Part shown: positions 32,958 to 39,387 of the stretch, in pieces | Layout: each line of letters starts with the position of its first letter | Numbering within the stretch: the first letter of the stretch is position 1 | From: Actinoplanes sp. L3-i22 | GTDB taxonomy: Bacteria > Actinomycetota > Actinomycetes > Mycobacteriales > Micromonosporaceae | Length of the DNA: 64,000 bases | Direction of reading: 5' to 3' | Assembly (NCBI RefSeq): GCF_019704555.1 | Contig: NZ_AP024745.1 | Span: 3,542,501 to 3,606,500 of the forward strand | Position numbers and translations under genes: made by a program | Notes under the pieces: model-generated | Told to the model about the DNA's origin: nothing | Seen by the model: only the letters and a program-made list of their open reading frames with translations | The model's database searches: none

Positions 32958-33319
32958 TCACTGTTACGCACCGGCGGTATGTGCCGTACTCGCACGCGCA
33001 CTACGCCGGGAACCTGGTCGACGGGGCGTACTCGCTCGGGCTGTTCGGCGACGTGGCCACCGAGGTCTGCATCCAGCTGGACGGGGACGAGGGGCTGTTC
33101 GCCTCCTACGACGACGTGCAGTTCAAAGCGCCGGTGCAGGCCGGCGACGTCCTGGAGATCACCGCCACGGTGGTGACGATGGGCACCCGCAGCCGGAAGA
33201 TCGCGTTCACCTCGACGGTGGTCTGCCGGGGGACCGGGGGCTCGGCGGCGGCGGTGCTGGCCGAGCCGATCATCGCGGTGACCGCGGTGGGCACGGTCGT
33301 CGTGCCGCCGAAGGCGTGA
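32954..33319 (+). CDS. kal: 3-aminobutyryl-CoA ammonia-lyase (hotdog fold)
   Basis: This 121-aa hotdog-fold enzyme removes ammonia from 3-aminobutyryl-CoA to give crotonyl-CoA. It shows the family start RRYVPYSHAHYAGNLVDGAY, the helix region LFGDVATEVCIQLDGDEG and the strand FASYDDVQFKAPVQAGDVLE. Length is typical. It overlaps both kamE and the next gene by 4 bp. Its presence implies that the cell makes 3-aminobutyryl-CoA, although the enzyme that forms it (Kce) is not in the cluster. Confidence 0.9.
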   Translation: MITVTHRRYVPYSHAHYAGNLVDGAYSLGLFGDVATEVCIQLDGDEGLFASYDDVQFKAPVQAGDVLEITATVVTMGTRSRKIAFTSTVVCRGTGGSAAAVLAEPIIAVTAVGTVVVPPKA

Positions 33320-34584
33320 CCCGCGGGGACGTCGCCGTCTGCGTGGACGTCGGGTCGACGTACACCAAGGCCGCCTTGATCGATCTGAGCGGCGCGCGAC
33401 TGATCAGCCGGGCCGAGGTGCCGACGACGTCCGGAACGGACGTCCTGGAGGGTCTGGACGCCGCCGTCGCCGCCGTGGGTGGCGACGGCGCCCCGCGCTA
33501 CGTCTGCTCGTCGGCCGGTGGCGGGCTGCGGCTCGCGGTCGTCGGCTACGAGAGCCTGGTCACCGCGGAGGCCGGGCACCGCGTCGGGCTGTCCGCCGGC
33601 GCCCAGGTGGTCCACGTCGCGGCCGGTCCGCTGACCGGCGCGGCGATCGCCGCGCTGCGCGCGTCGCGCCCCGACGTGGTCCTGCTGGTCGGCGGCACCG
33701 ACGGCGGCGACGGCGAGGTCCTGCTGCACAACGCCGGGCGCCTGGCCGCGAATCGCTTGCGGTTGCCGGTGGTCCTGGCCGGCAACGCGGACGTACGGGC
33801 GGAAGCCGCCCGTCTGCTCACCGAACGCCGGGTGCCGGTGACCGAGACCGGCAACGTGCTCCCCCGGATCGGGGTGCTCGACCCGCTGCCGGCCCGCGCC
33901 GCGATCCGCGAGGTGTTCCTGCGGCACGTGATCGGCGGCAAACGCCTGTCGAAGGGCACCCGGTTCGCCTCGCTGGTGCGCGCCGCGACGCCGGACGCGG
34001 TCCTGGCCGGGGTCGAGCTGCTCGCCGACCGCGCCGGATCCGGGGTCCTGGTGGTCGACGTGGGCGGCGCGACCACCGACGTGTACTCGGCGCTGCTGCC
34101 CGACGCGGAGGCGGAGACCGGCCCGCGCCGCGATGTGGCCGGAACGTTATGGAGATCGCGAACCGTCGAGGGCGACCTCGGCGTCGCGGTCGGCGCGGAC
34201 GGCACCCGGCAGGCCGCGACCGCGGAGAAACTGGCCGAGCCGGGACCGGACCGCGAGCTCGCCGCGACCGCCGCCATGATCGCGCTGCGCCGGCACGCGC
34301 GGGGTTACTCGGCCGGGCCGGGACTACCCCGGACGGGTGGCCGTGACCTGCGCGATGTCCGCCTGGTGGTGGGCTCCGGCGGGGTGCTGCGGCACGGCGG
34401 CGGCGAGCACGTGCTCGGTGCCGTGCTGGGCGACACGGCCGGTGGCTGGGCCCTGCCGGACCGGGCCCGCGCGGTGATCGACCGGGAGTACGTGCTGGCC
34501 GCGGCGGGATTGCTGGCCGTCGATCAGCCGGCCGTCGCCGGGGCTCTCGCGGACACCCTGCTGGCCGCCGGGCGGGATCGATAG
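33316..34584 (+). CDS. MutL/GlmL-like ATPase, probable aminomutase reactivase
   Basis: The 422-aa protein belongs to the actin/Hsp70-fold MutL (GlmL) family. It has phosphate-1 VDVGSTYTKAAL at about 10-21, a VVLLVGGTDGGDGE loop, and phosphate-2 VVDVGGATTDVYSALL near 246-261. Relatives accompany B12-dependent mutases such as glutamate mutase and lysine aminomutase and are thought to swap inactivated cobalamin. It starts at GTG 33316 in a 4-bp overlap with kal and is last in the operon, next to kamDE, its likely client. It is not the DNA mismatch repair MutL. Confidence 0.85.
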   Translation: MTRGDVAVCVDVGSTYTKAALIDLSGARLISRAEVPTTSGTDVLEGLDAAVAAVGGDGAPRYVCSSAGGGLRLAVVGYESLVTAEAGHRVGLSAGAQVVHVAAGPLTGAAIAALRASRPDVVLLVGGTDGGDGEVLLHNAGRLAANRLRLPVVLAGNADVRAEAARLLTERRVPVTETGNVLPRIGVLDPLPARAAIREVFLRHVIGGKRLSKGTRFASLVRAATPDAVLAGVELLADRAGSGVLVVDVGGATTDVYSALLPDAEAETGPRRDVAGTLWRSRTVEGDLGVAVGADGTRQAATAEKLAEPGPDRELAATAAMIALRRHARGYSAGPGLPRTGGRDLRDVRLVVGSGGVLRHGGGEHVLGAVLGDTAGGWALPDRARAVIDREYVLAAAGLLAVDQPAVAGALADTLLAAGRDR

Positions 34585-35096
34585 CGTACATTTTCGAACA
34601 CGCCGGAGGACGCGACACGCCGGAACGGGCATCAGCCGGTTGACAGACCGCCCCCGTCCGGACGTACCGTCTTCAGGTCCTGTTTCACGGCAAGCGACTG
34701 TGATCCGCTTCGCTCCCTTACCCACTGGCCGCAGTGCCGTTCCCGCAGGGGTCGCGCGTTCAGCCAGGTCCAGGGGGTTCGGGTGCGCGGGCGGCGCGGA
34801 CGGGTCGCACCACCGGGAGCCGAGACGAGCCGAGCCTGGCCAGTAGACAACGGCACGACGCGGGCAGCCAGCCCGCGGCGCGTCGGTCCGAAGGTCAGCG
34901 CGACGCACGCCTGGCGTAACGGCCGTGATGAGGGACAGAAGCACCCCGAGGGGCGCGGCCGCTGGACGCCGCGCCCCTCTGCCAGTTCTCCCCGTCCTTG
35001 CCGGCCCTTTTCCCAGCTCCCTCCTGGCCGGCTGATGCCGGATTGCCGCCGACTGCCTGGCCGGAACCGCGCGACCCGGCAGGTAGCCTGCCTGGC
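34585..35096. other. Intergenic region rich in hairpins, no gene assigned
   Basis: The 512 bases between the lysine operon and lnt hold several stems: CACTG-GCCG-CAGTG near 34723-34736, a hairpin CGACGCGGGC with GCCCGCGGCGCGTCG at about 34857-34885, ACGGC and GGCCGT flanking it, and the strong hairpin at 34948-34979. This could be a structured RNA or leader. It does not match the conserved boxes of cobalamin, TPP, FMN, glycine or c-di-AMP elements, nor of RNase P, tmRNA or SRP RNA. Confidence 0.4.
34948..34979 (+). terminator. Hairpin upstream of lnt
   Basis: GAGGGGCGCGGC (34948-34959) and GCCGCGCCCCTC (34968-34979) form a perfect 12-bp stem with an 8-nt loop. It may end transcription from the lysine operon or a small RNA. 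No T-run is present. Confidence 0.5.
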
Positions 35097-36728
35097 GTGG
35101 AAATGACGATGCCGCCACCCGAACTCGCCGAGCCCGGTCCCGGCGACCCGGCCCCCGCCGCGCCCGCACCCGCGCCGCTGCGGCTGCCGGTGGCCGTGGC
35201 GCTGGCCGTGGCCGCGGGGGCGGCGTTGCTGCTCGCCCTGCCGCCGTACGACCTGTGGTGGCTGGCCCCGGCCGGGGTGGCCCTGCTGACCGCGGCGGCG
35301 CACCGGCGGCGGCTGCGCGCCGGCCTGGGCCTCGGCTTCGTCACCGGCCTGGTGCTGTTCTTCCCGCTGCTGGAGTGGACCCGGATCGCGGCCGGCTGGC
35401 TGCCCTGGGCGCTGCTGTCCACCGCCCAGGCGGCCGTGCTCGGCCTGACCGGCCTGGCCGTCGCCGTGCTGTCCCCGCTGGCCGACCGGCGGCGGGCGCT
35501 CTGGCCCCTGCTGATCGGTCTGCTCTGGGTCGCCGACGAGGCGCTGCGCGACCGGGCCCCGTTCGGCGGCTTCCCGTGGGGGCGGCTCGCGTTCAGCCAG
35601 GGCGACGCCCCGTCGCTGCGCCTGGCGGCCTGGGGCGGCGCGCCCCTGGTCACGTTCGCGGTGGCCGCCGCCGGGGGCGCCCTGGTCGCGCTGGCCTGGC
35701 GGGACTGGCGCCGCCCGGCGTTGCTGCCGGTGGCCGGTTTCGCGGCCGCCCTCGGCGTGCTGGTCGCCGCGCCGGCCGCGGTGCCGCTGTCCGCGCCGAC
35801 CGGCCCGGGCTACACCGTCGCGATCGTCCAGGGCAACGTGCCCCGCCTCGGGCTGGACTTCAACGCCCAGCGCCGCGCGGTGCTCGACAACCACGTCAGC
35901 GCGACCCGGCAGCTGGCCGCCGACGTGCTCGCCGGCAAGCAGCCGAAACCCGACCTGGTCGTCTGGCCGGAGAACTCCAGCGACATCGACCCGCTGCGCA
36001 ACCAGGACGCCTCCGACGAGATCGCCGCGGCCGCCGCGGCGATCGGCGTGCCGATCCTGGTCGGCGCGGTGCTGCGCACCGACAACCCGAACGACATCAA
36101 GAACGCCGGGCTGCTCTGGATGCCCGTCACCGGGCCGGACCTGACCCAGACGTACGTCAAGCAGCACCCGGTCCCGTTCGCCGAGTACATGCCGCTGCGC
36201 CCGATCGCGCGCCTGGTCACCGACAAGGTCGACCTGGTTCGGAACATGCTGGCCGGCGACCACGCCGGCGTGATCGACACCGGCGCGCTGACGCTCGGCG
36301 ACGTGATCTGCTTCGAGGTCGCCTACGACGGCATCGTCCGGGACACCGTGACCAAGGGCGCCCAGATCCTCGCCGTGCAGACCAACAACGCCACCTTCGA
36401 CGAGGGCGAGGCCCGCCAGCAACTGGCCATGGTCCGGCTGCGCGCCGTCGAGCACGGTCTCGACGCGTTGATGGTGTCGACGGTCGGAGTGTCGGCTTTC
36501 GTGGATACGAGCGGCGGCGTGCACGGGGCGACGGCGTTCAACACGGCGGAGGTGGTGGTGCATAAGATGACCGCCGGGGGGACGCGTACGCTGGCGACTC
36601 GTTCGGGCATCTGGCCCGAGGCGACAGCGGTCGGGCTGACCGTGATCGCCCTGGCCGGCGCCGTTCTTCTGCGCCGCCGGCGGGTAAACCACATCACTGA
36701 CGGCGACGAGAACGTGGAGGAAAGTTGA
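35097..36728 (+). CDS. lnt: Apolipoprotein N-acyltransferase
   Basis: This membrane enzyme (543 aa) N-acylates the lipid-modified cysteine of lipoproteins. The N-terminal half has about six to seven membrane helices (from LPVAVALAVAAGAALLLALP). The nitrilase domain begins at YTVAIVQGNVPR. The triad is Glu292 (VVWPENSSD), Lys355 (YVKQHPVPFAEYMP) and Cys405 (DVICFEVAYDG). A last helix (TVIALAGAVLLRRR) ends the protein. GTG 35097 is taken as start; ATG 35103 is an alternative. A TAGCCT 8 nt upstream allows a leaderless transcript. It overlaps ppm1 by 4 bp. Confidence 0.93.
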   Translation: MEMTMPPPELAEPGPGDPAPAAPAPAPLRLPVAVALAVAAGAALLLALPPYDLWWLAPAGVALLTAAAHRRRLRAGLGLGFVTGLVLFFPLLEWTRIAAGWLPWALLSTAQAAVLGLTGLAVAVLSPLADRRRALWPLLIGLLWVADEALRDRAPFGGFPWGRLAFSQGDAPSLRLAAWGGAPLVTFAVAAAGGALVALAWRDWRRPALLPVAGFAAALGVLVAAPAAVPLSAPTGPGYTVAIVQGNVPRLGLDFNAQRRAVLDNHVSATRQLAADVLAGKQPKPDLVVWPENSSDIDPLRNQDASDEIAAAAAAIGVPILVGAVLRTDNPNDIKNAGLLWMPVTGPDLTQTYVKQHPVPFAEYMPLRPIARLVTDKVDLVRNMLAGDHAGVIDTGALTLGDVICFEVAYDGIVRDTVTKGAQILAVQTNNATFDEGEARQQLAMVRLRAVEHGLDALMVSTVGVSAFVDTSGGVHGATAFNTAEVVVHKMTAGGTRTLATRSGIWPEATAVGLTVIALAGAVLLRRRRVNHITDGDENVEES

Positions 36729-37519
36729 GCGAGGCGGAAGGCTACCCGGGAGTGGGGCGTGTCCTCGTGATCATCCCCACGTACAACGAGGCCGACAACG
36801 TACGGCTGATCACCGCCCGGGTGCGCGCGGCCGTGCCGGACGTCGACATCCTGGTCGCCGACGACAACTCACCGGACGGCACCGGCGCGATCGCGGACGA
36901 GCTGGCCCTGGCCGACGACCACATCTTCGTCCTGCACCGGCAGGGCAAGGAGGGGCTCGGCGCGGCGTACAAGGCCGGCTTCGCGTGGGCCAAGGACAAG
37001 GGCTACGACGCGGTCGTCGAGATGGACGCGGACGGCTCGCACGCCCCCGAGGAGCTGTCGAAACTGCTCGACGCGCTCGGCTCGGCGGACGCGGTGCTCG
37101 GCACCCGGTACATCCCCGGCGGCAGCGTGCACAACTGGCCGATGCACCGGCTGCTGCTCTCCCGCGGCGGCAACATCTACATCCGGATGGCGCTCGGCAT
37201 GCCGTTCCGGGACGCGACCGGCGGCTACCGGGCGTACCGGATGACCGTGCTGGACGCGATCGACGTGGCGACCGTCGCCTCGACCGGCTACTCGTTCCAG
37301 GTGGAGCTGGCCTGGCGGACGTTCAAGGGCGGCTTCAAGCTCGTCGAGGTGCCGATCACGTTCACCGAGCGCGAGCACGGCGTCAGCAAGATGAGCGGCA
37401 ACATCTTCAAGGAGCAGCTGCTCCGGGTCACCGTGTGGGGGGCGCAGGCCCGCAAGGAGTCGCTGCTCAACCTGCTCGGCCGCAAACCCAGGCAGGAGCA
37501 GCGGCAGACCTGGCCGTGA
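36725..37519 (+). CDS. ppm1: Polyprenol monophosphomannose synthase
   Basis: The 264-aa GT2 enzyme transfers mannose from GDP-mannose to polyprenyl phosphate at the membrane. It shows VLVIIPTYNEADNVRLI, DILVADDNSPDGTG, the metal motif VVEMDADGSH and GYSFQVELAWRTF, the DPM1 signatures. It lacks the C-terminal membrane helices of some bacterial enzymes, so it should be peripheral. The start is TTG 36725 overlapping the lnt stop (TTGA). In mycobacteria the two activities are fused or adjacent (Lnt-Ppm1), linking lipoprotein acylation and mannolipids; the same pairing is seen here. Its stop lies in an 18-bp repeat array. Confidence 0.92.
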   Translation: MSEAEGYPGVGRVLVIIPTYNEADNVRLITARVRAAVPDVDILVADDNSPDGTGAIADELALADDHIFVLHRQGKEGLGAAYKAGFAWAKDKGYDAVVEMDADGSHAPEELSKLLDALGSADAVLGTRYIPGGSVHNWPMHRLLLSRGGNIYIRMALGMPFRDATGGYRAYRMTVLDAIDVATVASTGYSFQVELAWRTFKGGFKLVEVPITFTEREHGVSKMSGNIFKEQLLRVTVWGAQARKESLLNLLGRKPRQEQRQTWP

Positions 37520-37673
37520 GCCTTGGCCTCGCCGGGAGGCTTGGGCTTGCCGTGCGGCTTGGTCTTGCCGTGCGGCTTGGTCTTGCCGTGAGCCCTGGTC
37601 TTGCCGTGCGGCTTGGTCTCGCCGTGCGGCTTGGTCTTGCCGTGAGCCCTGGTCTCGCCGTGCGGCTTGGTTG
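37513..37673. repeat. 18-bp tandem repeat containing the ppm1 stop codon
   Basis: Nine units begin at 37513 and every 18 bp to 37657, on the pattern GCCGTGCGGCTTGGTCTT with GCCGTGAGCC variants. The TGA of ppm1 (37517-37519) is in the first unit; units at 37585 and 37639 keep the same GCCGTGAGCC core. Confidence 0.9.
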
Positions 37674-37736
37674 AGTGATGGTGGCCGTTTTCTGAGTGAC
37701 GGTGGCCTCAGCGGGCACACAGGCAGGTCGCAGGTT

Positions 37737-37774
37737 CCGGTGTCATGCTGGAGTGGCACGCATGACACCGGAGG
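37737..37774 (+). promoter_or_regulatory. Hairpin overlapping the fxsA ribosome-binding site
   Basis: CCGGTGTCATGC (37737-37748) and GCATGACACCGG (37760-37771) form a perfect 12-bp inverted repeat with an 11-nt loop. Its last two G bases are the first two of the GGAGG ribosome-binding site (37770-37774), 6 nt before the ATG. It could limit translation as RNA or bind a dimeric regulator as DNA. Confidence 0.6.
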
Positions 37775-37780
37775 ACTCCA

Positions 37781-38305
37781 ATGCGCCGTAGCCGCTTGGC
37801 ATATCTGCCTTTCGTCTTCCCGCTGCTCGCGATCGCCGAGATCTCGGCCTTCGTGGCGGTGGCCCACCTGATCGGGGCCGGCTGGGCGTTCCTGCTGCTC
37901 GCCGCGGTCACCCTGGCCGGCTTCTCGCTGCTGCGCCGGGAAGGGATCCGCGGCTGGCGGGCCTTTCAGCAGGCTGCCACGGCCGGCCGGCCGCCCGGCG
38001 CCGAGGTGGCCAACTCGCTGGTCGGGCTCGGCGGGGCGCTGCTGCTGGCCCTGCCCGGCTTCGTGACCGGCGTGATCGGGCTGCTCCTGCTGCTGCCGCC
38101 GGGCCGGGGGCTGGCCCGGGGTGGGGTGGAGCGCTTCGCGTCCCGTCGCCTCGGGGGCGCCGCGACCGGCGACCTGTTCGGGCCGCGCAAGGTCCGGGTC
38201 CGCGTCGACGACCCGGGCGTGGTCGACTCCACCGTGGTCAACGGGGAGACCCCGCCGGCCCAGCGCGAGCCGGCCGCCGCCATCGAGGGCGAGATCGTCC
38301 GCTAG
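37781..38305 (+). CDS. fxsA: FxsA family membrane protein
   Basis: The 174-aa protein is an FxsA homologue, a small cytoplasmic-membrane protein that in E. coli lowers F-plasmid exclusion of phage T7. Membrane segments lie at about 7-30, 34-51 and 80-108. Family landmarks include FVFPLLAIAEISAFVAVAHL, LLRREGIRGWRAFQQA and GALLLALPGFVTGVIGLLLL. The C-terminal 50 residues are polar. ATG 37781 follows GGAGG at 37770. A strong terminator follows at 38333-38374. Confidence 0.92.
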   Translation: MRRSRLAYLPFVFPLLAIAEISAFVAVAHLIGAGWAFLLLAAVTLAGFSLLRREGIRGWRAFQQAATAGRPPGAEVANSLVGLGGALLLALPGFVTGVIGLLLLLPPGRGLARGGVERFASRRLGGAATGDLFGPRKVRVRVDDPGVVDSTVVNGETPPAQREPAAAIEGEIVR

Positions 38306-38332
38306 CCCAGCCTCTGCCTGATTCGTCCTACC

Positions 38333-38374
38333 GCGGCCCGCGCCGGAGCCTTCCTCCGGCCCGGGCCGCTTTTT
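38333..38374 (+). terminator. Rho-independent terminator after fxsA
   Basis: A long stem (GCGGCCCG and GCCGGAG at 38333-38347 with CTCCGGC and CGGGCCGC at 38354-38369, one mismatch) is followed by TTTTT at 38370-38374. It ends fxsA transcription. Confidence 0.9.
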
Positions 38375-38608
38375 GCCCAGCGAGCCGCTCGGCAAGCTGG
38401 GCTCGGCGGGGCCCAGCCAACTCGGCGAGGCCCAGTCGTGCGGCGAGGCCCAGCCAGCGCGGCGAGGCCCGGTTTGTCCGGCGAGGCCAGCTTGCACGTG
38501 TCGCCCGGTTTGTCCGTCGAGGCCGGCCGCGCCCGCCGGCCTTCGCGTGGGAGCGCCCAGGCCCGAAATGCCCCGGCCGGGACCCGCTCGCGCCGGACCC
38601 GCTCGCGC

Positions 38609-38704
38609 CGGGTCCAGGCCCAGCCGGGTCCAGGCCCAGCCGGGTCCAGGCCCAGCCGGGTCCAGGCCCAGCCGGGTCCAGGCCCAGCCGGGTCCAGGCC
38701 CGGC
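38609..38704. repeat. 16-bp tandem repeat, six copies
   Basis: CGGGTCCAGGCCCAGC repeats at 38609, 38625, 38641, 38657, 38673 and 38689, the last ending GGC. The period is not a multiple of three, which fits a non-coding array. Confidence 0.92.
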
Positions 38705-38717
38705 CCGGGAGACGACG

Positions 38718-38748
38718 AAAGGGCCGCCCCCAGCCGGGGCGGCCCTTT
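38718..38748. terminator. Bidirectional terminator downstream of rbpA
   Basis: AAAGGGCCGCCCC (38718-38730) and GGGGCGGCCCTTT (38736-38748) form a perfect 13-bp stem with a 5-nt loop. It is 24 bp past the rbpA stop and gives a T-run on either strand. Confidence 0.9.
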
Positions 38749-38772
38749 CCGTGCCTGGTGTTGCGACCGGGA

Positions 38773-39111
38773 CTAGCGGCCGCGGCGGGTGCGCACTTCC
38801 TGGAGGCGTTCGTTGAGAATGTCCTCCAGCTCGGCGATCGAGCGCCGCTCCAGGAGCATGTCCCAGTGGGTACGCGGCGGCTTCGCCTTCTTCGCTTCCG
38901 GCTCGCTGCCGTCGACCAGACGGGCCACGCTGCCGTCGAACTTGCACTCCCAGGTGGTGGGCACCTCGGCGTCGACGGCGAACGGAACCTCGAACTGGTG
39001 ACCCTTGACGCACAGGTACTCACGGGTCTGTCGGGGCGCCAGCTCGGTGTTACGGTCGGACTCGTAGCTGACTGCGCCTAGACGGCTGCCGCGCAGCATG
39101 CGTTCGCCCAT
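38773..39111 (-). CDS. rbpA: RNA polymerase-binding protein RbpA
   Basis: The 112-aa protein is the actinobacterial RbpA, which binds the principal sigma factor and RNA polymerase and stabilises the open complex. The N-terminal tail (GERMLRGSRLGAVSYESD), the zinc-binding core (Cys34, His38, Cys56 in EYLCVKGHQFEVPF and TTWECKFDG) and the sigma-interacting helix (RTHWDMLLERRSIAELEDIL) are all present. It starts at ATG 39111. A SigR-type promoter at 39153-39178 matches the known disulphide-stress control of rbpA in Streptomyces. Confidence 0.96.
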   Translation of the reverse strand: MGERMLRGSRLGAVSYESDRNTELAPRQTREYLCVKGHQFEVPFAVDAEVPTTWECKFDGSVARLVDGSEPEAKKAKPPRTHWDMLLERRSIAELEDILNERLQEVRTRRGR

Positions 39112-39152
39112 GATCGGCTTCCCCTCGCTCGTGGTGCTGCTCTCGTTGGTGT

Positions 39153-39178
39153 AACGAAAGGGGCGGCCGCCGGATTCC
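39153..39178 (-). promoter_or_regulatory. SigR-type promoter of rbpA
   Basis: On the minus strand GGAAT (39174-39178), exactly 18 nt, and GTT (39153-39155) match the SigR/SigH disulphide-stress consensus GGAAT-N18-GTT. The leader to ATG 39111 would be about 35 nt. Confidence 0.8.
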
Positions 39179-39276
39179 TGCGCCCGCCGAGTGTTCTATC
39201 GGTCTTTTACCCGCCTGGTAAAGGCGATGTAACGCTATGAGCGTAACCGGCCAGCGACCTTACCCTGCAAATTGAA

Positions 39277-39312
39277 CGGTCGTGAAGTGGACCTTGGTCC
39301 AGTTTACGACCG
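39277..39312. other. 36-bp near-perfect palindrome
   Basis: CGGTCGTGAAGTGGACC (39277-39293) and GGTCCAGTTTACGACCG (39296-39312) pair at 15 of 17 bases with a 2-bp centre. It lies between rbpA's promoter and the end of the coiled-coil gene. It could be an operator, or a terminator for that leftward gene, although a 2-nt loop is short. Other small palindromes are nearby: TTTACC-N5-GGTAAA at 39206-39222 and ACGCT-ATG-AGCGT at 39232-39244. Confidence 0.6.
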
Positions 39313-39387
39313 TTTGACACATCTACGGGTGGTGCGATGTCGGTCACTCGGACGGTAACCGGCGGCCACATCGTGATCATGTTGTCG

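Larger units (their letters stand above)
38306..38772. other. Repeat-rich intergenic region between fxsA and rbpA
   Basis: These 467 bases contain two terminators (38333-38374 and 38718-38748), an imperfect array of about 20-25 bp with GGCGAGGCCCAGC cores at about 38400-38490, two copies of GACCCGCTCGCGCCG at 38581, and a 16-bp array at 38609-38704. Frames through it are repeat translations, not genes. Confidence 0.7.

Noticed and set aside
34585..35096. tmRNA, RNase P RNA, SRP RNA or a known riboswitch
   Set aside because: Hairpins are present, but none of the conserved core sequences of these RNAs can be found on either strand.
34998..35096. A longer N-terminus for Lnt
   Set aside because: The frame is open from 34998, but the extra residues are Pro/Ala/Arg-rich without a membrane helix and overlap the region after a hairpin; homology begins after 35097.
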